Below, one piece after another: positions 37,741 through 46,405 of a DNA stretch of 64,000 nucleotides. This DNA is from an uncultured cyanobacterium (GTDB taxonomy: Bacteria; Cyanobacteriota; Cyanobacteriia; PCC-6307; Cyanobiaceae). The DNA lies in the NCBI GenBank assembly GCA_903856805.1, contig CAIOCZ010000169.1, positions 1 to 64,000 of the forward strand, in the 5' to 3' direction. The notes under the pieces were generated by a model that was not told the origin of the DNA, did not search any database, and saw only the letters and a program-made list of their open reading frames with translations. The translations under genes and the position numbers were made by a program. Numbering within the stretch: position 1 is the first letter of the stretch; every line of letters starts with the position of its first letter.

Positions 37741-39581
37741 GCACTAAAACACGCGACTGGGTGGCACTTGGATTCAGCCCGGCCGCACTACCAATCCTGC
37801 ACCAACTCGACCAAGCCAGACTGACCTCGGCGATCCGTTGGCCTAGGGGCTCCGCCCCGGAATCGGAGCTAGAGGAGGGAGAGGATCATGCGTTGGGTGA
37901 ATGGTTAGCGGATGCCTGGCCCAACGCCAAGGCGGTGCTGGCCGTGGGGGCTTGCGGCCTGGTCACGCGCCTGATCGCCCCGCTGCTAACCCACAAAGAC
38001 AGGGATCCAGCCGTCCTGGTCATCGATCCCCTGGGCCGGTTCGTCATTCCGCTGCTTGGAGGTCACGCAGGTGGGGGCGAAATGTTCAGCCATGAGATCG
38101 CAGCCCTCCTTGGCGCCCAAGCGGTGATTACAGGGTGCAGCGGGTCCGAGAAGCGGCTAGCCCTAGACAGCTTTGGAACTGACTGGGGATGGACACGCGG
38201 CGAAGGTGATTGGCAATCGCTCATGCAAAAAGCCAGTCAGGGGATTGTTCCTGGCCCTGTCGTTCATCAGGACGGCGGCAGCCGGCTCTGGCGCGGCTTG
38301 AATGCCGCCAGCGGACTCATGGCCAAGGCTGACGGCATCCCTGACGCCACCAATCTGGTGATCAGTCCCCGTCGGGGGCCTGGATGTCGCTGGCATCCCC
38401 CCTGCCTCTGGTTGGGGATCGGCTGCGAACGCGGAACCAACCTCAGCGTGATCGAGCGACAACTAAAGCGTGTTCTTGACGATCACGGCTTAGCCCTGAG
38501 TGCCATCGCCGGGCTGGCCAGCATCGATCGCAAAAGCGATGAACAGGCCTTGCTGGACCTCAGCGAACACCACGGCTGGCCCCTGCGGCTATTCGATGCA
38601 GACACCCTGCGGAATGTTCCGGTTCCCAACCCTTCAGAGGCAGTGGCACGAGAGATGGGGACCGCCAGCGTTGCTGAAGCGGCCGCCCGTCTGGCCGCAG
38701 GCTGGCGGCCGGAGGACCCTGGTGCTGCGGAACTGCTGGTGCCCAAGTCAATCGAAGGGGCCGTCAACCACGAACGGGGAGCGGCCACGCTGGCCATCGC
38801 CCAGGATTCCAGCCAATGGGCTCCAGCCCGCGGAGCATTGCATCTGGTGGGAAGCGGTCCCGGCCGAATCGATCTGCTCAGCGGCGACGCCCGACAGGCC
38901 CTTGCGGCGGCATCAGTTTGGTTGGGATACGGCCTCTATCTGGATCTGCTCGAACCTCTCCGGCGCCCCGACCAGCTGCGCTGCGATGGACGGCTCACCG
39001 AAGAAAAAGCCCGTTGTCAAAAGGCTTTGGAGCTGGCCAGTCAGGGATTAAACGTTGCCTTGGTCTCCTCGGGGGAAAGCGGCATCTACGGGATGGCAGG
39101 ACTGGCCCTAGAGCTCTGGCTGCAGCAACCAGCAGCGGAGCGCCCCCGATTCGAAGTACATCCAGGACTCTCGGCCCTCCAACTAGCGGCAGCTCGAGTC
39201 GGAGCCCCCCTGATGCATGACTTCTGCACCATCAGCCTGAGCGACCGACTCACTCCGTGGGAGGTGATTGAACAACGGTTGCGCGCCGCCGCCAGTGGAG
39301 ATTTTGTTGTCGCCCTATACAATCCTCGCTCCCTTGGCCGTGAATGGCAGCTCAGCCGCGCCAGGGAGCTGCTCCTGGAAGGGAAGCCTCCCGAAACCCC
39401 TGTGGCGATTGCACGGCAACTGGGGCGATCCGGGGAACAGGTTCGGCTGCACAGCCTGGGAACCCTTCCGATCAACCTGGTGGACATGCTGACCCTCGTG
39501 CTGATCGGCAACCGCAATACTTACGTCCGCGATGGTCGGATGGTGACCCCACGGGGCTATCCAGGAGCAGCCCTGAACTGA
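37737..39581 (+). CDS. cobJ: CbiG-CobJ fusion, cobalamin ring contraction
   Basis: Bifunctional protein of anaerobic-type corrin synthesis: cobalt-precorrin-5A hydrolase (CbiG, about residues 1-360) fused to precorrin-3B C17-methyltransferase (CobJ/CbiH, about 366-614). The CbiG part shows VLAVGACGLVTRLIAPLL and LGGHAGGGEMFSHEIA. The methyltransferase part starts at LHLVGSGPGRIDLLS and has LVSSGESGIYGMAGLALEL and YNPRSLGREWQL. ATG 37737 overlaps the preceding stop (ATGA). Both domains look intact. Confidence 0.93.
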   Translation: MSTKTRDWVALGFSPAALPILHQLDQARLTSAIRWPRGSAPESELEEGEDHALGEWLADAWPNAKAVLAVGACGLVTRLIAPLLTHKDRDPAVLVIDPLGRFVIPLLGGHAGGGEMFSHEIAALLGAQAVITGCSGSEKRLALDSFGTDWGWTRGEGDWQSLMQKASQGIVPGPVVHQDGGSRLWRGLNAASGLMAKADGIPDATNLVISPRRGPGCRWHPPCLWLGIGCERGTNLSVIERQLKRVLDDHGLALSAIAGLASIDRKSDEQALLDLSEHHGWPLRLFDADTLRNVPVPNPSEAVAREMGTASVAEAAARLAAGWRPEDPGAAELLVPKSIEGAVNHERGAATLAIAQDSSQWAPARGALHLVGSGPGRIDLLSGDARQALAAASVWLGYGLYLDLLEPLRRPDQLRCDGRLTEEKARCQKALELASQGLNVALVSSGESGIYGMAGLALELWLQQPAAERPRFEVHPGLSALQLAAARVGAPLMHDFCTISLSDRLTPWEVIEQRLRAAASGDFVVALYNPRSLGREWQLSRARELLLEGKPPETPVAIARQLGRSGEQVRLHSLGTLPINLVDMLTLVLIGNRNTYVRDGRMVTPRGYPGAALN

Positions 39582-39714
39582 CCAAGGGGGGAGACTCCGC
39601 ACAAGCCCGGGAGGAAGTTCAAACAACCACCCAATCAGGCCAAGGCCGAAGGGGGGAAGAGCAATCAAAACGTTCGTAGGACCCAAGGATCCCTGGATGA
39701 TCGAGGAGGTGAAA

Positions 39715-39788
39715 TCGGGATGACAGGATTCGAACCTGCGGCCCCTTCGTCCCGAACGAAGTGCGCTACCAAGCTGCGCTACATCCCG
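39715..39788 (-). tRNA. tRNA-Pro (anticodon CGG)
   Basis: Seventy-four bases. Acceptor arms CGGGATG and CATCCCG with discriminator A. The anticodon stem CTTCG/CGAAG encloses TTCGGGA, anticodon CGG. The T arm carries GGTTCGAATCC. It lies on the opposite strand to lipA, just before it. Confidence 0.97.
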
Positions 39789-39889
39789 ATGACAAGACTT
39801 TAAGGGATGGTCCTCCCCTAGAGGCCGAAGCGATTCAGGACGTTTCTAAAGTCATCCCATTCCAGCACCGCCACCCCCTGGTCAAACCC

Positions 39890-40813
39890 TTGCCCCAGCG
39901 CAACCCGCCGCCACCGGCCCGCATCTCGCCCGAGGAAAACAGCGCCCGCAAGCCCCCCTGGCTGCGTGTCAAGGCTCCTCAACGGGAGCGGATCGGCGCC
40001 GTCGCCGATCTCCTGAGCGACCTCAGGCTGAACACGGTCTGCCAGGAAGCCAGCTGTCCGAACATCGGCGAATGCTTTGCCAGTGGGACGGCAACCTTTT
40101 TGATCATGGGGCCCGGTTGCACCCGCGCCTGCCCTTACTGCGACATTGATTTCGACAAGAGCGTACGCCAACTCGATCCAAGCGAGCCTAGTCGCCTCGG
40201 GGAGGCTGTGGGCCGATTAGGGCTAAGCCATGTGGTCATCACCTCGGTCAATCGGGACGACCTTAGAGATGGTGGAGCCAATCAATTCGTTGCTTGCATC
40301 AATGAAGTGCGGGATCGCTCGCCTCAAACAACGATTGAAGTCCTGATCCCCGATTTCTGTGGAAACTGGGAGGCCTTAGGCATAGTAATGGAAGCCGCCC
40401 CGGAAGTACTGAACCACAACATCGAGACCGTACCTAGAATGTATCGAAAAGCTCGTCCGCAGGGGGAGTACGAACGATCGCTTGAACTGTTGCGCAGAGT
40501 TCATGAAAGCTGGCCACGCACCTACACCAAGTCAGGCCTCATGGTGGGACTTGGAGAAAATGATGATGAAGTCGTCCAAGTAATGGCCGACCTCAGCCTC
40601 CAGGGCGTAGATATCGTCACAATCGGACAATACCTTTCTCCAGGTCCGAAACATCTGCCCGTTGATCGGTTTGTCACACCGGAACAGTTCACCAGGTTTC
40701 GTGAGCATGGTGAACGGGAACTGGGCTTGCTGCAGGTCATCAGCACACCCCTGACCCGCAGCAGTTACCACGCTGGAGAGGTGCGGCGACTGATGCGGGA
40801 GTTTCCTCGCTAG
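39890..40813 (+). CDS. lipA: Lipoyl synthase
   Basis: Radical SAM enzyme that inserts two sulfurs into octanoyl groups of E2 and GcvH. About 307 residues. The auxiliary cluster cysteines are in [16 protein letters not shown], and the SAM cluster motif is [11 protein letters not shown]. The conserved C-terminal RSSYHAGEV is present. The frame is open back through tRNA-Pro; the only standard start between the tRNA and the conserved [13 protein letters not shown] segment is TTG 39890. That start is weak and uncertain. GC drops in the second half compared with neighbours. Confidence 0.9.
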   Translation: MPQRNPPPPARISPEENSARKPPWLRVKAPQRERIGAVADLLSDLRLNTVCQEASCPNIGECFASGTATFLIMGPGCTRACPYCDIDFDKSVRQLDPSEPSRLGEAVGRLGLSHVVITSVNRDDLRDGGANQFVACINEVRDRSPQTTIEVLIPDFCGNWEALGIVMEAAPEVLNHNIETVPRMYRKARPQGEYERSLELLRRVHESWPRTYTKSGLMVGLGENDDEVVQVMADLSLQGVDIVTIGQYLSPGPKHLPVDRFVTPEQFTRFREHGERELGLLQVISTPLTRSSYHAGEVRRLMREFPR

Positions 40814-40847
40814 GCGGATATGACAACAAAGGCCAATTCCACTTAAC

Positions 40848-41414
40848 TCAAGAGCGTTGCTTGAGCATCTGCAGCCATTCGCGTAACTGTTCTGCCGCCA
40901 CCTCCCTCCCGCCAAGACCAAAGGCCACAGCGGCGGCCACCGCAACCGAGCCCAGCAACACGCCGAAAGCCAGGTTGACAATGGTGGGCGCCACCCCGAT
41001 CTGCTGAAGTGCCATGGCTCCCGTAAAGGAAACGATGGCAATCCGCGCCATTTGAGCCAAGAATGCCGCCTGTTGACCGCCGGAACTACGGACCAACTGG
41101 CTGGCAAAATTGGCCAGATAAAGGCCAACTGCAAACACCGCCAATCCCGCCAGAATGCGACCAAAGAGGGCTAACAAAGCCGTCATCACCTCCGTGAGGG
41201 CAGGAAGCCCCAGCACATTGGTAGCGGCCACGGAGGCAATCAGCAGAATCCCCACTGAGGTCACCACCCCAAGAATTTCTGAGGGGGAACGAGCAGGAGA
41301 CGATTGGGATTCCGACGGGGAAATGCCGCGAGGAAGCTCAGCGATGCCGAGCCCCTGAACAAGACCATCAAAACCCAATCCCATCAACAGGCTTACAACC
41401 AATTGCAACTTCAA
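40848..41414 (-). CDS. Mechanosensitive-channel-type TM-helix protein, N-terminally truncated
   Basis: The 188-residue product resembles the conserved TM-helix repeat proteins related to mechanosensitive ion channels (PF05552-like). It has LGFDGLVQGLGI, SPSEILGVV, a long helix LFGRILAGLAVFAVGLYLANF and ALQQIGVAPTIVNLAFGVLLG. Family members begin with at least one more membrane helix before LGFDGLV. Here the frame hits a stop six codons before the TTG start, and only 147 bases separate it from glsF. It is probably a 5'-truncated gene or a short relict. Confidence 0.6.
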   Translation of the reverse strand: MKLQLVVSLLMGLGFDGLVQGLGIAELPRGISPSESQSSPARSPSEILGVVTSVGILLIASVAATNVLGLPALTEVMTALLALFGRILAGLAVFAVGLYLANFASQLVRSSGGQQAAFLAQMARIAIVSFTGAMALQQIGVAPTIVNLAFGVLLGSVAVAAAVAFGLGGREVAAEQLREWLQMLKQRS

Positions 41415-41561
41415 CGTGTAGACAAATCAGAAAACGGTCAACCAAGTACGCCACGGCCCCACGGAAGGAAATATCATCCCTGGACAAATTCACTTTAAAG
41501 CTACCCTTATGCGACGGAATAAAACCAGAATGGTCTAGGTTCAAGCCTTGGGATTGCCCGC

Positions 41562-44500
41562 TCAGGCCACGACCTGTTCTCGGTCTTGAAGCCCCAGGTT
41601 CGCCTTTTCACTGGGGGGGACAAGAACCCTGAAACGAGGCTTCCAATCGCCCCAGTTCGCCAGAATGGTTTCAGCACGTCTGCTGCCTGTGCTGGATACA
41701 TGGGCCTCGAGCAATGGCAGCAACAGACCTTCTTGAGCCGTCGTGGTGATCAGGCAAAGTTCAACGGTTTCGGGATTGAGGCGATCGGCCAGTCCACCAT
41801 CTTCATCAAGGAGAAAAGCGACCCCACCTGTCATACCAGCTGCCACATTGCGGCCGGTACTGCCGAGGACCACTACGACCCCTCCGGTCATGTACTCACA
41901 GCAGTGGTCTCCAGTCCCCTCAACCACGGTTCGGGCACCGCTATTTCGAACCGCAAAACGCTCACCAGCCCGTCCCAACGCAAAGAGCTCACCGCCTGTG
42001 GCCCCATATAGACAAGTGTTGCCGAGGATAACCTGACTTCCAGGGTCATGGCCCCCGGAGGGCGGCACCACGGTGATGCGCCCCCCGTTGATTCCCTTGC
42101 CCACGTAGTCATTCGCCTCACCCAAAAGATGCAGATTTAGTCCCTGCAAGAGAAAAGCACCAAAACTTTGACCAGCAGCCCCTTCAAAAAAGAGGTCAAC
42201 TTGACCTGCAAAACCATGATTGCCATAACGAGCCGCAAGTTCTCCCGCCAAACGGGCACCAACACTGCGATCGGTGTTAACAATCTTGAGGGTGCGAGAT
42301 AGATTTCCTGCTCCTTCAATTGCAGCCATGACCTCTGGATCTGAAAGTAATTGATCCTCAAGGATTGAACCGTTGCCATGGGCCTGGTCACTGTGCCGCA
42401 GCCAGCCACGGTCAGCGGCTGCAGGGATTGAATCCAGCAAACAGGAAAGATCAAGCGATTGCGTTTTAGCTAGGGAAATGGAACGGGGCTGCAACAACTC
42501 TGTACGACCGATGAGATCCTCGAGGCTGGCCACCCCAAGCACGCTCAATAATTGCCGCACCTCTTCAGCGACAAAGAGGAAAAAGTTCACAACATGCTCT
42601 GGCATTCCCGTAAATCGCCTGCGCAAAGCTTCCTTCTGAGTTGCCACCCCAACCGGGCAGTTGTTGGTATGGCAAACGCGGGCCATAATGCAACCCTCGG
42701 CAATCATTGCTATTGAGCCAAAACCATATTCCTCAGCACCCAATAGGGCCGCAATAATGACATCCCAACCGGTTTTAAGCCCCCCATCAGCCCGCAGCAG
42801 CACCCGATCACGCAATCCGTTTTCGAGCAAAGAGCGATGGACCTCGGAAAGTCCCAGCTCCCATGGGCTGCCAGCATGCTTGATCGAACTCAACGGAGAT
42901 GCACCCGTTCCCCCATCATGACCCGAAATCTGAATCACATCGGCATTGGCTTTAGCGACTCCAGCAGCGATGGTGCCGATGCCAATCTCGGCCACTAACT
43001 TCACCGAAACCTTGGCAGCTGGGTGAACCTGGTGTAGATCATGGATCAACTGGGCCAAATCCTCGATTGAATAAATGTCGTGGTGCGGTGGCGGAGAAAT
43101 CAGCGCCACTCCAGCCTTGCTATTGCGCAGCCAGGCGATATAAGGATCGACCTTCGGACCAGGCAACTGACCGCCCTCTCCGGGCTTAGCCCCTTGGGCA
43201 ACCTTGATCTCCAGCTGTCTGCCGCTTCGCAGATACTCAGGGGTGACTCCAAACCGACCCGAGGCAATCTGCTTAATGGCGGAACAAGCAGTATCTCCAT
43301 TACGGAGGCCATGCAAATTAGGCAGAGTGGCGGAGCGGCCCTCGCCATCGACATCATTGAGAAGGCCGAATCGGGCCGGATCCTCTCCCCCCTCACCGCT
43401 GTTGCTCTTGCCTCCGATGCGATTCATGGCAATCGCCAGCACTTCATGGGCTTCGCGAGACAAGGCACCCAAGCTCATGCCGCCGGTGCAAAAGCGTAGA
43501 CAAATACTCTCCACACTCTCCACTTGATCCAGGGGCATCGGCTTCGGGGCGGGTCGCAGTTCTAAAAGATCGCGTAGGGCAGTGACCGGACGATTTTCAA
43601 GGAGAGTTTTATAGGTAGAAAAATGATCATAACCAGGACCTGCTTCTACAGCTGCATGCAAGGCCTTAGCCATCTCCGGGCTATTGAGGTGGAATTCCCC
43701 CCCACTGCGATATTGCACAAAACCCATGAACTCTAGTTTTGTGCGATTCAATTCTGGAAAGGCCTTGGCATGAAAACTGAGCGTTTCGCTGGCAAGATCG
43801 GAAAGACTCAGGCCAGCGACGCGGCTAGTGGTTCCTGCAAAAGCGATTCGAATCAGATCTGCACCAATGCCGATGGCCTCAAAAATCTGAGCACCATGAT
43901 AACTAGCCAACATTGATATTCCAATCTTAGAGAGGATCTTGCGCAGACCATCTTCCAGCGCCTTGCGGACATTGGCTTGAACCTGATCACAGGTTAATGC
44001 TGGCAGCTTGCCGCGACTCATCAAGGACTGGGTTTTCGGTTGGGCCAACCAATGGCGGCTGGTTTCCCAAGTGAGCCACGGGCAGACGGCACTAGCGCCA
44101 TACCCAATCAGGCAGGCGACATGATGGGTGCTCCAGCATTGAGCTGTGTCAACCACCAACGACGCCTGCAGCCTCAGACCGAGGTTGAGCAGGTGATGGT
44201 GCACCGCCCCCACCGCCAGCAACGGTGGCATCGCCATCACGGTGGGACTGATTCCCCCATTGCGACCATCGCGACCGATCCGATCCGACAACACCAGGAT
44301 CTGGCTCCCGGCGCGCACGGCGGCCTCTGCCTCTGTCCGAAGGCGAAGCACTGCGGCCTCCATGCCGACCGGCCCTTCACTGACCTCCATCAAAGTGGAA
44401 AGGAACTGGCTTGAGATGCCCTGGTTGGTGAGACCATCAAGCTCCGCCTCGTTGAGAATTGGCGACGCCAAATGCAACACGGAAGCAGCCTCGGGCTGGG

Positions 44501-46190
44501 GACGAAGGGAGGAGCCCCTACGCCCCAGATGCATCTCCAGACTCATCACCAACTTCTCCCTTAGGGGATCGATCGGTGGATTGGTGACCTGGGCGAAACG
44601 TTGTTTAAAATAGTCGTAAAGTAGGTGAGGCTTGGTTGAAAGAATGGCAAGGGGTATGTCGTCGCCCATGCAGTAGGTCGGTTCCTTAGCGGCCCCGGCC
44701 ATGTCCTCAATCACCAAATCAAAGTCCTCGGCAGTGAAGCCGAAGGCAGTTTGCTGCTGCAACAATTCGAGATCGCCCAAGCGACGCTCCTGAGACCAAG
44801 GCTCGGCAGAAAGAGAACGGCGGTGCTCCGCCAACCACGCCCCGTAGGGATGGCGAGAGGCCACTTCCTCCTTCACCTCCCAATTGCGCAATAACCGGCC
44901 CCTTTCTAAATCAACAGCCAGCATCTGACCGGGGCCAAGTCGACCCTTCTCGATAATGCGACTCTCCTCAATTTCTACGACCCCGGTTTCCGACCCCATC
45001 ACCACAAAGCCATCGCTCGTGATGCAATAGCGCGCCGGTCTCAACCCATTGCGATCAAGCGTTGCACCCACACTACGGCCGTCGGCGAACACCAGCAGGG
45101 CAGGACCATCCCAAGGCTCTTGGGTGCAAGCACTGTATTCATAGAAGGCCTGTACCGCCGGCCGATTGACCAATTCAGGCTGCTGACGAAACGCTTCGGG
45201 AACCAAAGTCAGCAGGCTTTCGGTGATCGGCCGACCACTTCGCACCAGTAGCTCAAGGGTGGCATCCAGGTTGGCGGAATCACTAAACGAGGGATTGACA
45301 ACCGGCTTGAGATCATCCGCCGCCTCGCCCCAAACCGTATCGAGGTGGGACTCGGCGGCCCGTGCCCAATTGAGATTACCCAGCAACGTATTGATTTCTC
45401 CGTTATGGCCAAGCAACCGCATCGGTTGAGCCAGGGACCATCGGGGCAGGGTATTAGTACTAAATCGGCGATGATAAACGGCGAAACTGACGGCAAAACG
45501 CTCATCGCGAAGATCGGCGTAAAAGCGTGGAAGGACAGCCGATCGCACCATCCCCTTGTAAACAACAGTGCGACTGCTCAGGGAGCAGAAATAGACCGAA
45601 TGGGATCCAGATCCCCACAATTCCCTAACTCGATCCCCGACCCTGCGCCTCAGACGGAACAACAGCGCTTCCAAGGCATCGTCGTCCGGGGAATCTCCGC
45701 TGGGTAGCGACGCCGGGGCCAAGAGCCACTGCTCGATCCTCGGCGCATTTCCGCGGGCCAGCGGGCCCAGAGCACAAGGATCCACCGGTACCTCTCGCCA
45801 GCCCAGGCTGCGCAGGCCAAGCCGGGCGGCTTCCGCCTCGCAGAGTTCACGGGCCGGAGCCCAGGCCTCCGCCTCCGAGGGGAGAAACACCATGCCCAGG
45901 CCCCGCGGCCCAGTACCGCCGGTGAGCGCTTGGGGCCAAACCGCCTCCAGATACGACCAGGGGATGCCGCACAGCACTCCGGCTCCATCGCCGGAATCCC
46001 CATCGCCCCCACAACCACCGCGGTGCTCCATGCAGTCAAGGCCCCTCAGGGCCTGCTGGAGCACCCAATGACTGGCCTCCCCATGCAAATGGGCAAGAAA
46101 ACCCACGCCGCAAGCATCCTTCTCCCCGGCCACCGCCGCCGGAGCGGGGCTGTCGCGGTAAGGCCAAACGGGATCAGAAGGAAAAGTCAT
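41562..46190 (-). CDS. glsF: Ferredoxin-dependent glutamate synthase
   Basis: Makes two glutamates from glutamine and 2-oxoglutarate with reduced ferredoxin. It is the main nitrogen-assimilation partner of glutamine synthetase. It has 1542 residues. Cys27 in KDACGVGF would become the N-terminal nucleophile after removal of a 26-residue propeptide. The 3Fe-4S motif CIMARVCHTNNCPVG is near residue 1165. The synthase FMN-site region SGHDGGTGASPLSSI and the C-terminal GXGXG-like beta-helix are visible. ATG 46190 is preferred to an upstream in-frame start. The 5' part is GC-rich and the 3' two thirds are clearly AT-richer. Confidence 0.96.
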   Translation of the reverse strand: MTFPSDPVWPYRDSPAPAAVAGEKDACGVGFLAHLHGEASHWVLQQALRGLDCMEHRGGCGGDGDSGDGAGVLCGIPWSYLEAVWPQALTGGTGPRGLGMVFLPSEAEAWAPARELCEAEAARLGLRSLGWREVPVDPCALGPLARGNAPRIEQWLLAPASLPSGDSPDDDALEALLFRLRRRVGDRVRELWGSGSHSVYFCSLSSRTVVYKGMVRSAVLPRFYADLRDERFAVSFAVYHRRFSTNTLPRWSLAQPMRLLGHNGEINTLLGNLNWARAAESHLDTVWGEAADDLKPVVNPSFSDSANLDATLELLVRSGRPITESLLTLVPEAFRQQPELVNRPAVQAFYEYSACTQEPWDGPALLVFADGRSVGATLDRNGLRPARYCITSDGFVVMGSETGVVEIEESRIIEKGRLGPGQMLAVDLERGRLLRNWEVKEEVASRHPYGAWLAEHRRSLSAEPWSQERRLGDLELLQQQTAFGFTAEDFDLVIEDMAGAAKEPTYCMGDDIPLAILSTKPHLLYDYFKQRFAQVTNPPIDPLREKLVMSLEMHLGRRGSSLRPQPEAASVLHLASPILNEAELDGLTNQGISSQFLSTLMEVSEGPVGMEAAVLRLRTEAEAAVRAGSQILVLSDRIGRDGRNGGISPTVMAMPPLLAVGAVHHHLLNLGLRLQASLVVDTAQCWSTHHVACLIGYGASAVCPWLTWETSRHWLAQPKTQSLMSRGKLPALTCDQVQANVRKALEDGLRKILSKIGISMLASYHGAQIFEAIGIGADLIRIAFAGTTSRVAGLSLSDLASETLSFHAKAFPELNRTKLEFMGFVQYRSGGEFHLNSPEMAKALHAAVEAGPGYDHFSTYKTLLENRPVTALRDLLELRPAPKPMPLDQVESVESICLRFCTGGMSLGALSREAHEVLAIAMNRIGGKSNSGEGGEDPARFGLLNDVDGEGRSATLPNLHGLRNGDTACSAIKQIASGRFGVTPEYLRSGRQLEIKVAQGAKPGEGGQLPGPKVDPYIAWLRNSKAGVALISPPPHHDIYSIEDLAQLIHDLHQVHPAAKVSVKLVAEIGIGTIAAGVAKANADVIQISGHDGGTGASPLSSIKHAGSPWELGLSEVHRSLLENGLRDRVLLRADGGLKTGWDVIIAALLGAEEYGFGSIAMIAEGCIMARVCHTNNCPVGVATQKEALRRRFTGMPEHVVNFFLFVAEEVRQLLSVLGVASLEDLIGRTELLQPRSISLAKTQSLDLSCLLDSIPAAADRGWLRHSDQAHGNGSILEDQLLSDPEVMAAIEGAGNLSRTLKIVNTDRSVGARLAGELAARYGNHGFAGQVDLFFEGAAGQSFGAFLLQGLNLHLLGEANDYVGKGINGGRITVVPPSGGHDPGSQVILGNTCLYGATGGELFALGRAGERFAVRNSGARTVVEGTGDHCCEYMTGGVVVVLGSTGRNVAAGMTGGVAFLLDEDGGLADRLNPETVELCLITTTAQEGLLLPLLEAHVSSTGSRRAETILANWGDWKPRFRVLVPPSEKANLGLQDREQVVA

Positions 46191-46249
46191 ACCCGGGGAC
46201 GGTGTCGCTGAACTCGGAACAAAAATCACGGCGCCGGCGGCTGGAAAGC

Positions 46250-46267
46250 CTGAGCCGCAGGGCTCAG
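46250..46267 (-). promoter_or_regulatory. Hairpin in the glsF leader
   Basis: CTGAGCC-CTGC-GGCTCAG on the minus strand is a 7-bp perfect stem with a 4-base loop, 59 bases before the glsF start. No known riboswitch core is recognised around it. Confidence 0.25.
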
Positions 46268-46405
46268 AGTGCACCGTCTCGTTGACAGGCTGCCGCAGGG
46301 AAAGGTTGCTGCAGGCAGCAGCGCCGATCTCGGCCCATGATCCTAGGCAGCTGCCCCGCTCAACGTTCAGGGGGACTACCTTTCAGGTCTTCGTAAGCAG
46401 TGGCG

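Noticed and set aside
46191-46405. glsF leader searched for a glutamine riboswitch or downstream-peptide RNA.
   Set aside because: Only a simple hairpin was found; none of the conserved core bases could be placed.
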